Assembly: GCA_002840845.1 (NCBI GenBank)
Contig: PHCS01000051.1
Location: 1 to 33,620, forward strand
Direction of reading: 5' to 3'
Origin: Betaproteobacteria bacterium HGW-Betaproteobacteria-14
GTDB taxonomy: Bacteria; Pseudomonadota; Gammaproteobacteria; Burkholderiales; Rhodocyclaceae
Length of the DNA: 33,620 nt
Shown here: positions 26,558 through 33,620 of the stretch, in pieces
Position numbering within the stretch: the stretch's first letter is position 1
Layout of the letters: every line of letters begins with the position of its first letter
Position numbers and translations under genes: made by a program
The notes under the pieces: model-generated
Database searches by the model: none
Told to the model about the DNA's origin: nothing
Seen by the model: only the letters and a program-made list of their open reading frames with translations

Positions 26558-27841
26558 TTATCGCCTGAGTCGACCGCTGTTGTTCTGGCATGCCTGCACG
26601 CCTGTGCTGCCGGCGCTGCGCAAGCGCTCGCACCCTGCATAGGCTTCGGCTGTGGCGCAGGCGAACTGCCCCGGCACACCCGGGCTGGCCGAACAGCCGG
26701 GCACGCTGGCGGTTGGCGCCGTGCGGCCGGATTGCATGGCTGGGGGGGCGACAGCCGGGGCCATCGTGGGCGAGGCTGGCTGAATTGGGGGCGAGGGTGC
26801 CGCAGCCCCGGGAGGATTGGCCGCGGGTGCGCCCAGCACGGGGGGCGGCGCCATCATTCTGGCGTTCCCGGCGGGGAACTTCCCGCCCTGGCCGGCTTGG
26901 CCTCCGCCCCCAGCCTGCGGCGGCAAGGGTGGCTGCTTGCCCGGATCGATCACCGTATTCTGATCCATGCCGGGCTTGAGCTTTGGCTTCGTGAGTTGGT
27001 AGGCATATGAGGCGCTGCATACTTCACCGGAGTATTCGAGGGTCAGGCAGGCCTTGATGTGCAGCCATTCGCCAGTATTAGGATCAAGGGCAAGCTGCTC
27101 ACTTTTCTGTGCCCATCCATCTGCGCTTGTCGCACCCGCCAAGGATAGCGTTTTGGGAAATGTCTTCTCCTCTTGTCCTGGCCACCCGCCGGAGGACTTA
27201 GAGCTGTATATCAGGCGCACTACCTTGTCAGCACTTTTGGCCAGCACATCGTTGTGCACGCTGACACCGATGCTGTTGCCATTGTTGGGTATCTTTACCC
27301 AGTTGTGAAGCAGGCCCGGGTGTGCGGGAGAAACGATCTTGATCAGTTTGCCGGCATTGCTCAGGATTTGGTCAACACCTTCTAACCAGGCATAAACACA
27401 ATCGTCGATCTTGTGGTCGTAACCCGGCGGCTGCCATTGGGCGCAGGCCGTGATTCTCCACTGCTTGTGACTTCCCTTGCCGAAAACGATCGGCACGGTC
27501 GCCTGTCCGCCTGGGCTTAGCAGTACCGAGAGGGGGCCGGGGGGCGGAGTGGGGAAAACCTGGTCTGTTGCCTCAAAGCCTTTCCAGGTGAGCGTCACAT
27601 TTTTCGTCTGCGCCAAGACATTGGGCGCTGCCTTGATGACCATGCTCGCCCCCGAAGGAGCGGGAACCTGCCAAAGTGTTTGGCCGCCGATGGGTTTTTT
27701 TGTTGCTGACGTGAAACTGACTGTCAGGGGATCGGCGGCATGAGCGCTCGAAAGAATCGCCAGGGCCAGCAAGGGGGCAATGCGGCGGGGCCGCCGGGAC
27801 TGGGCATGTGCTGTTTTCAGTTCATCCGGCAAGTCAGTCAT
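26558..27841 (-). CDS. Exported cysteine-containing protein with Pro-rich linker and shared C-terminal module (unknown function)
   Basis: I do not recognise this 427-residue protein. ATG 27841 is preceded by GGAGG. A signal peptide is likely (RIAPLLALAILSSAHA, cleavage before ADPLTV). Residues about 35-310 look beta-rich and contain 4 cysteines (ITACAQW, DDCVYAWLEGVD, IKACLTLEYSGEVC). Residues about 320-375 are Pro/Ala/Gly-rich. The last 48 residues hold 4 cysteines (PGC, FACAT, AGCERLR, ACQ) and match the end of the upstream gene at 29 of 48 positions. The mature protein has 8 cysteines, consistent with disulfides in the periplasm or outside. It follows that gene by 31 bases and is the last of four consecutive genes for exported proteins. 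Confidence 0.8.
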   Translation of the reverse strand: MTDLPDELKTAHAQSRRPRRIAPLLALAILSSAHAADPLTVSFTSATKKPIGGQTLWQVPAPSGASMVIKAAPNVLAQTKNVTLTWKGFEATDQVFPTPPPGPLSVLLSPGGQATVPIVFGKGSHKQWRITACAQWQPPGYDHKIDDCVYAWLEGVDQILSNAGKLIKIVSPAHPGLLHNWVKIPNNGNSIGVSVHNDVLAKSADKVVRLIYSSKSSGGWPGQEEKTFPKTLSLAGATSADGWAQKSEQLALDPNTGEWLHIKACLTLEYSGEVCSASYAYQLTKPKLKPGMDQNTVIDPGKQPPLPPQAGGGGQAGQGGKFPAGNARMMAPPPVLGAPAANPPGAAAPSPPIQPASPTMAPAVAPPAMQSGRTAPTASVPGCSASPGVPGQFACATAEAYAGCERLRSAGSTGVQACQNNSGRLRR

Positions 27842-27872
27842 AGAGCCTCCGGGTCGAAGTGAGAATATGGGA

Positions 27873-30260
27873 CTAGGGCCTGAGTCGCCCGCCACCACCC
27901 TGGCAGGCGCGAATTCCGACTTTGCCTGAAGCGCGCAGGCGCTCGCAGCCGGCATGGGCTTCGCGTGTTGCGCAGGAAAAGTGCCCGGGTTGTCCGGCCA
28001 GCGGCGTGCAGCCCGGAACCTGGGGCGGGGGGGCGGCGATGGGCGTGATGGTATTGGTGGGCGCTGCGGGGCCTAGCAGTGGCGGTGGCGCCATGGTTGG
28101 CGGGGCAGTCATGGCGGGAGCCGGGACGGCGGGCGCGCCTTGCATGATCGGGGGCGGCATGCCGACAGCCGGCTGCAGGGGCGGCGGGGGCGCCAGCACG
28201 CCGGGAATGGCCTCTTTGACCGGGGCGAGCGACGGATCATATTGAAGCGGGGCCAGCAGGCAGGGCGCGTCGGCGCCGTCCTTGTTCGGGTCGGGCAGGC
28301 ACGATGGCAGGCTGATCTGGTGTTGCGCCGGCAGGCCGGGCTGGCTGCAATGGATTGAAAGCGGGTCCCAGCTTGCTTTGCAGTTCTTCGATGATGCCGG
28401 CTTCCAGGTTCCGCCCACGCCCTGGGTCGTGCCCGGTGCCGACTTGGAGCCGACGCCGCCGTTCAGCTTGAACAGGATGTCTCCGGCCTGCTTCGACAGG
28501 ACCACGAAGGCCGCCATGCCGACAGGTTCGGCCTTGCACTTGACCGTGGTGGCGACCAGGTTCTTGCCGGCCATTTTCTGCAGCAGGGATTTGCACAGGT
28601 CGACCTTCCAGGGCCGTGAGCAGAGGATGTTCTTCTCCGGACTCTGGCAGGTGCCGGTGGTGCCGTCCTTTTTCGGGCAGGGCAGGATCTTCACCTCGTC
28701 CTTGATGCTGCAGCGTTTCGTGCCGAGTTGGGCGAGGATCTTGTCGGCCATGGCCGTATCGGCCGGGTTCTTGTCCAGGCTGCAGGGCAGCTTGCCGCTG
28801 TAGGCATTCTGGCAGGCGCCGAAACCTTCGTAAGTGGTGCAAACGAGCTTGGGCGCGGCGCTGACCGTCTTCTGTTCCTTTTTACAGCCGAGCGCCTCGA
28901 TTTTCTTGACGGCGTCATTCACCGCCTTTTGCGCGGCCGCATATTCGGTTGCGAACTTGTCGGCCGGCGCCTGGCAGACCTGGGCCCAGGCAGTGGGCGA
29001 AGGCACCTGCTTGCCGGCATCCGCCTGGCATTTGGCGTATTGCTTGTCCAGCATGTCCTTGAACATAGGATTCTTGTATATGGGCGATTTCTTGAGGAGT
29101 TCGCAGCGGCCTGGAACGGGCGCCGGGAACGGAAACTTCACTTCCATCGCCTTTTCGCATAGCTTGGCGAATTCTTTCTTCTGCCATGCGACAGAGATGC
29201 CCTTGCCCCAATCGGAAACGGCCCAGTCCTTGGCCATTTTATTGGCTGAACCGCCATAGACCTCACCTGCCGCCTTCATGGCGGCGCTGAAAGCCTTCAC
29301 CTCCTTTTCGAATTTCTTGCGCATGTCGCCGCAAGTCTTCTCGGCCGTGCTCTTGTACTGGTTGTGGGAATCGAAATAGGAGACGCAGGGACCGCCGATG
29401 GCGGCGTTCAGGCTGCCCAGCCCCTCGCAGTTCTTGCCCAGACAGAGCGAGGTGGCGTAGTGGTACCACGGTTGCCAGTACAGCCCATAATACTTGTCGT
29501 AGGGCATATGGCTGTCGTCGCCGAACAGCAGGTTTTCCACGGCGTCGGCGCCCTTCACGACGGCACCGGCGACATCCTCGGCGATTTTCTGGGCGCTGGC
29601 GAGGATTTCGCCGATGACGCTGCAGCCGATATCCTTCAATTCGCTCGCCCCGGCCGGCAGTGCGCTGCTCGGAATCAGTTCGCAGACGACTTCCGGACCG
29701 AACTGGGCCACCAGGATCGAGACCAGGCCGGGAACATCCCCGTTCTGCAGGGCCGCCAGCACCTTCTTGACCGATCCTGCCTGGTGCTCGATGACATAGC
29801 CGATCACGGGGCAGCCGAAACTCTTCACGCCCGGCGGCACGAAGACGGCGCATATCACCGTGCGTGCCAGATAGGGGCCGCCCTTGCTCAACACGACGTC
29901 CCACTTCTGCTCGTTCGCCGCCTTGACGATATCCAGGACAAGTTTTACCTCTGGACTGCCGGGGTCGAACGGAAGCGATTTCTTGACCTCCTCCTGCGCC
30001 TCCCCCTTGGCCTGGCCGACGTATCCCGTTCCCAGCGATTTCGCGCAGTACTCGACGTCGGCCCCGTGATCGAGCAGGCAAACGACAAAGGGCTTGGCCG
30101 GCGCAAGTTCCGGGCTCAACTCCTGGATGACGATATCGAGTATCGAATCCACCGTATTGTCGATGGCCACGGCGGGAAGTGCGGAAAGCCCCAGCACCAG
30201 GGCAAGGCAAAAGCGCATGGCGCGTCGCGACGGGGGGAACCAGTTCTTACCGATGTGCAT
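27873..30260 (-). CDS. Large cysteine-rich exported protein with Pro-rich linker and shared C-terminal module (unknown function)
   Basis: I do not recognise this 795-residue protein. ATG 30260 has AAGGAGG six bases upstream. A later ATG at 30218 would give a shorter signal peptide. The signal peptide core is RFCLALVLGLSALPAVA, cleaved before IDNTVD. I count 33 cysteines, 32 of them in the mature part and spread evenly, many in Lys-rich segments (LGCKKEQ, LPCPKKDG, VKCKAEP). Hydrophobic helices occur around residues 95-200 (VICAVFVPPGVKSFGCPVIGYV). Residues about 680-745 are Pro/Ala/Met-rich, and the last 48 residues are the module shared with the next gene. No enzyme motif is visible. The even cysteine number and export signal suggest a disulfide-stabilised envelope or surface protein. 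Confidence 0.8.
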   Translation of the reverse strand: MHIGKNWFPPSRRAMRFCLALVLGLSALPAVAIDNTVDSILDIVIQELSPELAPAKPFVVCLLDHGADVEYCAKSLGTGYVGQAKGEAQEEVKKSLPFDPGSPEVKLVLDIVKAANEQKWDVVLSKGGPYLARTVICAVFVPPGVKSFGCPVIGYVIEHQAGSVKKVLAALQNGDVPGLVSILVAQFGPEVVCELIPSSALPAGASELKDIGCSVIGEILASAQKIAEDVAGAVVKGADAVENLLFGDDSHMPYDKYYGLYWQPWYHYATSLCLGKNCEGLGSLNAAIGGPCVSYFDSHNQYKSTAEKTCGDMRKKFEKEVKAFSAAMKAAGEVYGGSANKMAKDWAVSDWGKGISVAWQKKEFAKLCEKAMEVKFPFPAPVPGRCELLKKSPIYKNPMFKDMLDKQYAKCQADAGKQVPSPTAWAQVCQAPADKFATEYAAAQKAVNDAVKKIEALGCKKEQKTVSAAPKLVCTTYEGFGACQNAYSGKLPCSLDKNPADTAMADKILAQLGTKRCSIKDEVKILPCPKKDGTTGTCQSPEKNILCSRPWKVDLCKSLLQKMAGKNLVATTVKCKAEPVGMAAFVVLSKQAGDILFKLNGGVGSKSAPGTTQGVGGTWKPASSKNCKASWDPLSIHCSQPGLPAQHQISLPSCLPDPNKDGADAPCLLAPLQYDPSLAPVKEAIPGVLAPPPPLQPAVGMPPPIMQGAPAVPAPAMTAPPTMAPPPLLGPAAPTNTITPIAAPPPQVPGCTPLAGQPGHFSCATREAHAGCERLRASGKVGIRACQGGGGRLRP

Positions 30261-30291
30261 GGTTGCCTCCTTGCGGGCGCTCCATGGCCGC

Positions 30292-31134
30292 TCATCGAAT
30301 CGTGACTGAACGCACCAGGGTTGCCGGCGGGCGGTTGGCGCCGGGGTTGGCGTCGATGTAGCGGAAAGTCAGTGTCGCCGGCACGGCGGTGTTGTTGATC
30401 TCCACGGTGCCGTTGCTGCTGAAGGGCGGGATGGCATCCTGGCATAGCGGAAGACCCGCTCGCCTGAAGCGTCCGGGCGATATAGCCGTCAGCACGACGC
30501 TTTCCCTGTCACCCTGGCTGGTGAAAGCTTCGATGGTGACGCTTTGCAATCCGGCAAGGTCGGGATCGACCAATTCGATGCTGACGGGGAATGTGCCGGC
30601 GCATACCGGTATGCCGGCGAACGGAATGGCGCTGGGCATCACCGTCAGCGTTGCCAGCACGCCCGATTCGCTCGAAAACGGGTTGTCGCCCGATACGGCC
30701 GCCATCCGCCAGCCGTCCTTGGCACGGTGCATGAGGAAGGTGCTGCGCCCCGTAAACAGGCCCGGCGTGAAGTCGGCCACGCCGAAGAAGCGCTTTTCCC
30801 AGGCGGCCTGGATCATGGCGACATCGGGCCCGGCCGTCACGTTCGCCTCGAACAGATGCAGGCGGATCTGCTTCAGACTGGTGCTGTCGCGGCGCATGCC
30901 GTCAATGAAGCGCTGGTAGCCGATCATGGCCGGGTCGAGGCGGGCCTGGATCAGGCCGATGTCGCCGGTCTCGTAGGCGCGAATGATTTCGTCGAGGGCG
31001 GCCCGCGCCGCCTTCATGTCGTCGAAGCCGGCAACGGCCGGCTTTTTCTCTTCGGCCGGGCTGGACTGCGCGAGTGCCGATGCGGCGGGCAGGCAGGCGA
31101 ACAGCAGCAGGGCGATGGCGCGGACGGCTTTCAT
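30292..31134 (-). CDS. Exported NTF2-like (SnoaL-type) protein with C-terminal beta domain
   Basis: This 280-residue protein begins with a clear signal peptide (MKAVRAIALLLFACLPAASALA, cleavage before QSSPAEE). Residues about 40-145 match the pattern of an NTF2/SnoaL-like fold: AARAALDEIIRAYETGDIGLI, SLKQIRLHLFEANVTAGPDV, WEKRFFG and FLMHRAKDGWRMAAVSGD. Residues about 165-280 look like an immunoglobulin-type beta domain with two cysteines (IPVCAGTF, LPLCQDAI), ending in TLVRSVTIR. I chose ATG 31134, which starts the signal peptide cleanly; ATG 31152 adds six residues without a ribosome binding site. It lies 63 bases after the porin-like gene and 31 before the cysteine-rich gene. Fold assignments are by eye. 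Confidence 0.72.
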   Translation of the reverse strand: MKAVRAIALLLFACLPAASALAQSSPAEEKKPAVAGFDDMKAARAALDEIIRAYETGDIGLIQARLDPAMIGYQRFIDGMRRDSTSLKQIRLHLFEANVTAGPDVAMIQAAWEKRFFGVADFTPGLFTGRSTFLMHRAKDGWRMAAVSGDNPFSSESGVLATLTVMPSAIPFAGIPVCAGTFPVSIELVDPDLAGLQSVTIEAFTSQGDRESVVLTAISPGRFRRAGLPLCQDAIPPFSSNGTVEINNTAVPATLTFRYIDANPGANRPPATLVRSVTIR

Positions 31135-31197
31135 GGTTGTCCCGGATAACATGTCATGTGGATAACGCCACAGGCATCGAAGTGGCCGACGGCGGCT

Positions 31198-32973
31198 TCA
31201 GAACTCATAGCTCACCTGCACGCCGGCGGTCTTGTCGCGGTAGGCGATGGCCGCGCGTTCCTGGAAACTGCTCATCGCGCGCAGATACAGGCGGATGCCG
31301 CCGCGCTGACCCAGCGCGCGTCCCGCATCCAGCTGGTACCAGTGCTGCCTCAAGTCGCCGCCGGTGGCATCGTGCCCGCGGCTGCCGCCCAGGATGGCGC
31401 TCATGCGACCCCAGCTGTTCCTTTCTCCGCTCAGCACCAGGTTGAGCGTGTTCAGTGTCGCCGTGGCGCCGCTCTCGAGGTTCTGGCGCTGGACGCTGCC
31501 GGCAACGGTCGCATTGAGCATCCATGATGCCTGCACGATATCGGTCGCATCGCTCCAGTTGCGGCCATAGGCAGCGGTCCAGGTGTCCGTGCGGCTGTCC
31601 GAGCCGGCGGCGATGCTGTTGGACTGCTTGCTGTTCTGGTAGCCGAGCGAGGCATTCCAGACGGGCTTCGTGTAGGTCAGGTTCGCTCCCTGGTTCTGGC
31701 TGCGATTGACGCCGTTGCCGCCCGCCGTCCCGCCGCTGCTTTTCCCCCGCGATTCGCCGACCGAGAGACCGAGCCCGAGGCCGGGCACGTCGGGGAAGTT
31801 GAACTGGGCGCGCAGGTTGGCGGCGTCGGTGATGCCCACGAAGGGCGTGTAGGGCGTGACCGGGGTGGGCGGAATGGTGGCCGGCGGCGGCGGCACGGGC
31901 GGCGCCGCCATCTGGTTTTCCGACCGGCGCACATCCCCCGTCAGGCTCATCCAGGAGGTGGCCAGCCAGTTGGCGTTGGCGTAGGTCTCCTTGATGCCGG
32001 CGCCGGCCAGGCCTGAGAGGCTGGCGTAATAGCGCCCCAGGTCATGGTGGCCGAGGCGGAGCCCGAGCTTGTCGCCTTGCCAGCCGCCGTCTGCAATGAA
32101 CGCGCGATCGCGGTGGCCTTCCAGTCCTTTTTCCCCGAAGCGGCTCAGGCCCGCTTCGGCCTGGAGAAACAGGCGGTCCTCGCGCCAGTTCATGCCGGCA
32201 GTGGCGCTGTGCCCGCTGGTGGGCGTCAGTGCTATTGCGCCGGAACCCACCGAGTCGCCGTCCTCACGGAAGCCCTGCACTGTGGCATAGGCCTGCAGAT
32301 ACTGGCTGAAGGGCCGTTCGGCTTTCAGGGCATAGACGTTCTTCAAAAACATGCGGCGCCGGCCTTGGTCGGCCAGCGCTTCCCAGCTCTCGGCGATGAC
32401 GCCGGCGGAGGCCGACAGCAGCGTTTGCCCGAAGTAGCGCTGCGCCAACGCGCCGCGCAGCGGCGTGTTGGCGCTCAGGGTCGAGTGGCTCACCGCCACG
32501 TCGCCGACGGCAAAGCGATAGCCCTGGCCGGCGCGGCCGGCGCTCAGGGTGTTGATCTGCGAGTTGCCGAGCATGAGGACGGAGGGATCGTCCGACTGGG
32601 TCAGGGCGAACTGTGCCCAGGCCACATCGCCTTCTGGCGAAGTGCCGCGCAGGTCGCTCTGCACGCCGAGGCGATGGTAGTGTCCGCCGGAATAGGGCGT
32701 CAGGATCGCGCCGCCGCTGGCGCTGCGCGAGTAGTAATCCGCGGTTACGCCGCCATGCCACTCGATCTTGGTGGCGCCGTCCTCGTCCTGCACGAGTTGT
32801 GGCGCCGGTCCGCCCGCAGCCTGCGCGAACTGGGCGAGCACGGTGCTGTTGTCGGCGAGTTGGGTTGCGGCAAGGGCGGAAGGGGCGGATAGGCCGAGCA
32901 CAAGACCGGGCAGGGCCGCAAGACGCAACCCTAGAAGAACCCCCTCCTCCGCATGTCGTGAACACTGAATCAC
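31198..32973 (-). CDS. Outer-membrane beta-barrel protein with proline-rich insertion
   Basis: This protein is up to 591 residues long with a signal peptide (LRLAALPGLVLGLSAPSALA, then ATQLAD). Alternating hydrophobic/polar strands with aromatic girdles run through most of it (KIEWHGGVTADYYS, RRMFLKNVYALKAERPF, LYLRAMSSFQERAAIAYRD). It ends in VSYEF, the terminal Phe being the usual signal for BAM-dependent insertion. Around 31838-31913 a Pro-rich stretch interrupts the barrel (MAAPPVPPPPATIPPTP), probably in a loop. There are no cysteines in the mature part. The GTG at 32973 gives an acidic N-terminal extension. TTG at 32928, behind a GGAGGAGGGG tract, would give a cleaner signal peptide and may be the true start. 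It is the first gene of the four-gene exported set. Confidence 0.78.
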   Translation of the reverse strand: MIQCSRHAEEGVLLGLRLAALPGLVLGLSAPSALAATQLADNSTVLAQFAQAAGGPAPQLVQDEDGATKIEWHGGVTADYYSRSASGGAILTPYSGGHYHRLGVQSDLRGTSPEGDVAWAQFALTQSDDPSVLMLGNSQINTLSAGRAGQGYRFAVGDVAVSHSTLSANTPLRGALAQRYFGQTLLSASAGVIAESWEALADQGRRRMFLKNVYALKAERPFSQYLQAYATVQGFREDGDSVGSGAIALTPTSGHSATAGMNWREDRLFLQAEAGLSRFGEKGLEGHRDRAFIADGGWQGDKLGLRLGHHDLGRYYASLSGLAGAGIKETYANANWLATSWMSLTGDVRRSENQMAAPPVPPPPATIPPTPVTPYTPFVGITDAANLRAQFNFPDVPGLGLGLSVGESRGKSSGGTAGGNGVNRSQNQGANLTYTKPVWNASLGYQNSKQSNSIAAGSDSRTDTWTAAYGRNWSDATDIVQASWMLNATVAGSVQRQNLESGATATLNTLNLVLSGERNSWGRMSAILGGSRGHDATGGDLRQHWYQLDAGRALGQRGGIRLYLRAMSSFQERAAIAYRDKTAGVQVSYEF

Positions 32974-33110
32974 GAACCCTCCTCAACCTGCAAATGTTCC
33001 GCGGCGAGCCCGACCGACGTCGGGGTGGCTTGCGCGTGCGTTGCGCGCAGCCTCTTAGTTTGATGATGTCATGCTAGACCCGGAAGCGGGTGGAGGCAAG
33101 GATGGCGTGG

Positions 33111-33551
33111 TCAGCCCAGGAAGAGGGACTGCCACCAGCGGCGGCGGCTTTCCGGCAACGGCCCGGTGCGCTGCACTTCGACGGGCGGCACGCGGCTCAT
33201 GACCCAGCCGGGCGGCGGCGGGTTCTTGCTGAAGCCGCAGGAGACGCCGAGGTTGTTGGGGTCGTAGATTTTCACCATGCGCGGCGCCTCGACGTCGTCG
33301 GCATAGACGATGCCACAGTAGTCGTGGTGATGCTCTTTGCGCAGCAGGGCATCGGTTTCCGCGATGAAGCGTTCGACCTCGGCGGCCGCGGCCGGAGCGG
33401 TGGGGACCGGCTCGCCGACGGCATAGAGATACCAGCCCGCGCCGCGGTCGATGCGCGCCCAGAAATCGGTGAGCTGCTGCCAGGACAGCAGGCTCCACAG
33501 CCGGCCGCAATAAAGGGCCTCGAATTCGCTTTCCGTTTCCTGCGCAGTCAT
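33111..33551 (-). CDS. Conserved-looking small protein of unknown function
   Basis: This 146-residue protein probably acts in the cytoplasm, as it has no signal peptide. Segments that look like family signatures are FEALYCGRLWSLLSWQQLTDFW, GAGWYLYAVGEPVP, HHHDYCGIVYADDVEAPRMVK and YDPNNLGVSCGFSKNPPPPGW. I have an impression of similar proteins in other betaproteobacteria but can name no function. The ATG at 33551 overlaps the stop of the upstream partial gene by 4 bases, so they are co-translated. An in-frame extension upstream runs into that gene and is rejected. Confidence 0.75.
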   Translation of the reverse strand: MTAQETESEFEALYCGRLWSLLSWQQLTDFWARIDRGAGWYLYAVGEPVPTAPAAAAEVERFIAETDALLRKEHHHDYCGIVYADDVEAPRMVKIYDPNNLGVSCGFSKNPPPPGWVMSRVPPVEVQRTGPLPESRRRWWQSLFLG

Positions 33552-33619
33552 GGCTCGAGTACCGAGAGGTCGAGCCGCCCCGCCTTGAGCGGCGGGCACC
33601 AGTAGTAGCCGCCCGTGAT
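33548..33619 (-). CDS. 3' end of an unidentified gene (partial, runs off right edge)
   Basis: The last 23 codons of a minus-strand frame read GGYYWCPPLKAGRLDLSVLEP before a TGA at 33550-33548. Three things support it as real coding sequence: the ATGA overlap with the next gene, the open frame to the edge and the plausible amino acid composition. The product cannot be named from so little sequence. Confidence 0.5.
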   Translation of the reverse strand: MTGGYYWCPPLKAGRLDLSVLEP

Positions 33620-33620
33620 G

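Noticed and set aside
26507-26560. Short inverted repeats (CGACTT/AAGTCG and ACCCTG/CAGGGT) after the 427-residue exported gene
   Set aside because: Stems are only 6 bp and no T-run follows on the minus strand, so a terminator call is not justified.
29364-30305. 313-codon plus-strand frame opposite the cysteine-rich gene
   Set aside because: No start signal or motif; the minus strand has a strong ribosome binding site, signal peptide and a C-terminal module conserved with its neighbour.
33014-33049. Palindrome CCGACGTCGG and a GC-rich 6-bp hairpin upstream of the barrel gene
   Set aside because: Could be an operator or terminator, but there is no T-tract, no second copy and no promoter with which to align it.

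Overview
The window looks like chromosomal DNA of a high-GC betaproteobacterium, probably related to Rhodocyclales. This rests on the gene order pilL-yqgE-ruvX/pyrR-pyrB-pyrC', the blocks yggS-proC-yggT-yggU and pilT-pilU, and the protein sequences themselves; I ran no database search. There are no tRNA or rRNA genes, CRISPR arrays, insertion sequences or prophage genes. No gene-free stretch exceeds 300 bases. The left edge is suspicious: the first ~1.1 kb encodes a Bacillota-like methionyl-tRNA synthetase joined in frame to the C-terminal part of a PilL/ChpA chemosensory kinase, which suggests a chimeric join.

Layout. 1-3.5 kb: metG fragment fused to pilL. 3.5-7.4 kb (+): yqgE, a RuvX-PyrR fusion, pyrB and a catalytically degenerate dihydroorotase-like pyrC', i.e. 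a pyrimidine biosynthesis cluster. 7.4-9.7 kb (-): yggS-proC-yggT-yggU. 9.8-12.1 kb (+): the twitching retraction ATPases pilT and pilU. 12.2-14.6 kb (-): an SDR-type protein, hemJ and a single-domain RlmL-like rRNA methyltransferase, tightly packed. 14.7-16.8 kb (+): a ferredoxin-reductase-like flavoprotein and an EAL/HDOD protein. 16.8-19.05 kb: an NO/Fe-S stress module in which an nsrR-type Rrf2 regulator faces a DUF59 protein, a DUF2249 protein and an NnrS-like membrane protein. The divergent promoter region has two copies of an NsrR-like half-site. 19.06-24.0 kb (-): a complete branched-chain amino acid ABC transporter (livK-livH-livM-livG-livF). 24.1-26.5 kb (-): a class I cytochrome c and a DUF255/YyaL thioredoxin-fold protein.

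26.5-33.0 kb (-) is the least explained part. Four consecutive genes all encode exported proteins: an outer-membrane beta-barrel, an NTF2-like protein, a 795-residue protein with 33 cysteines, and a 427-residue protein with 8 cysteines. The last two end in the same ~48-residue four-cysteine module after a proline-rich linker. I recognise no characterised system here. It is the best candidate in the window for an undescribed envelope or surface assembly. The right edge holds a small conserved-looking protein of unknown role and the last 23 codons of another gene.
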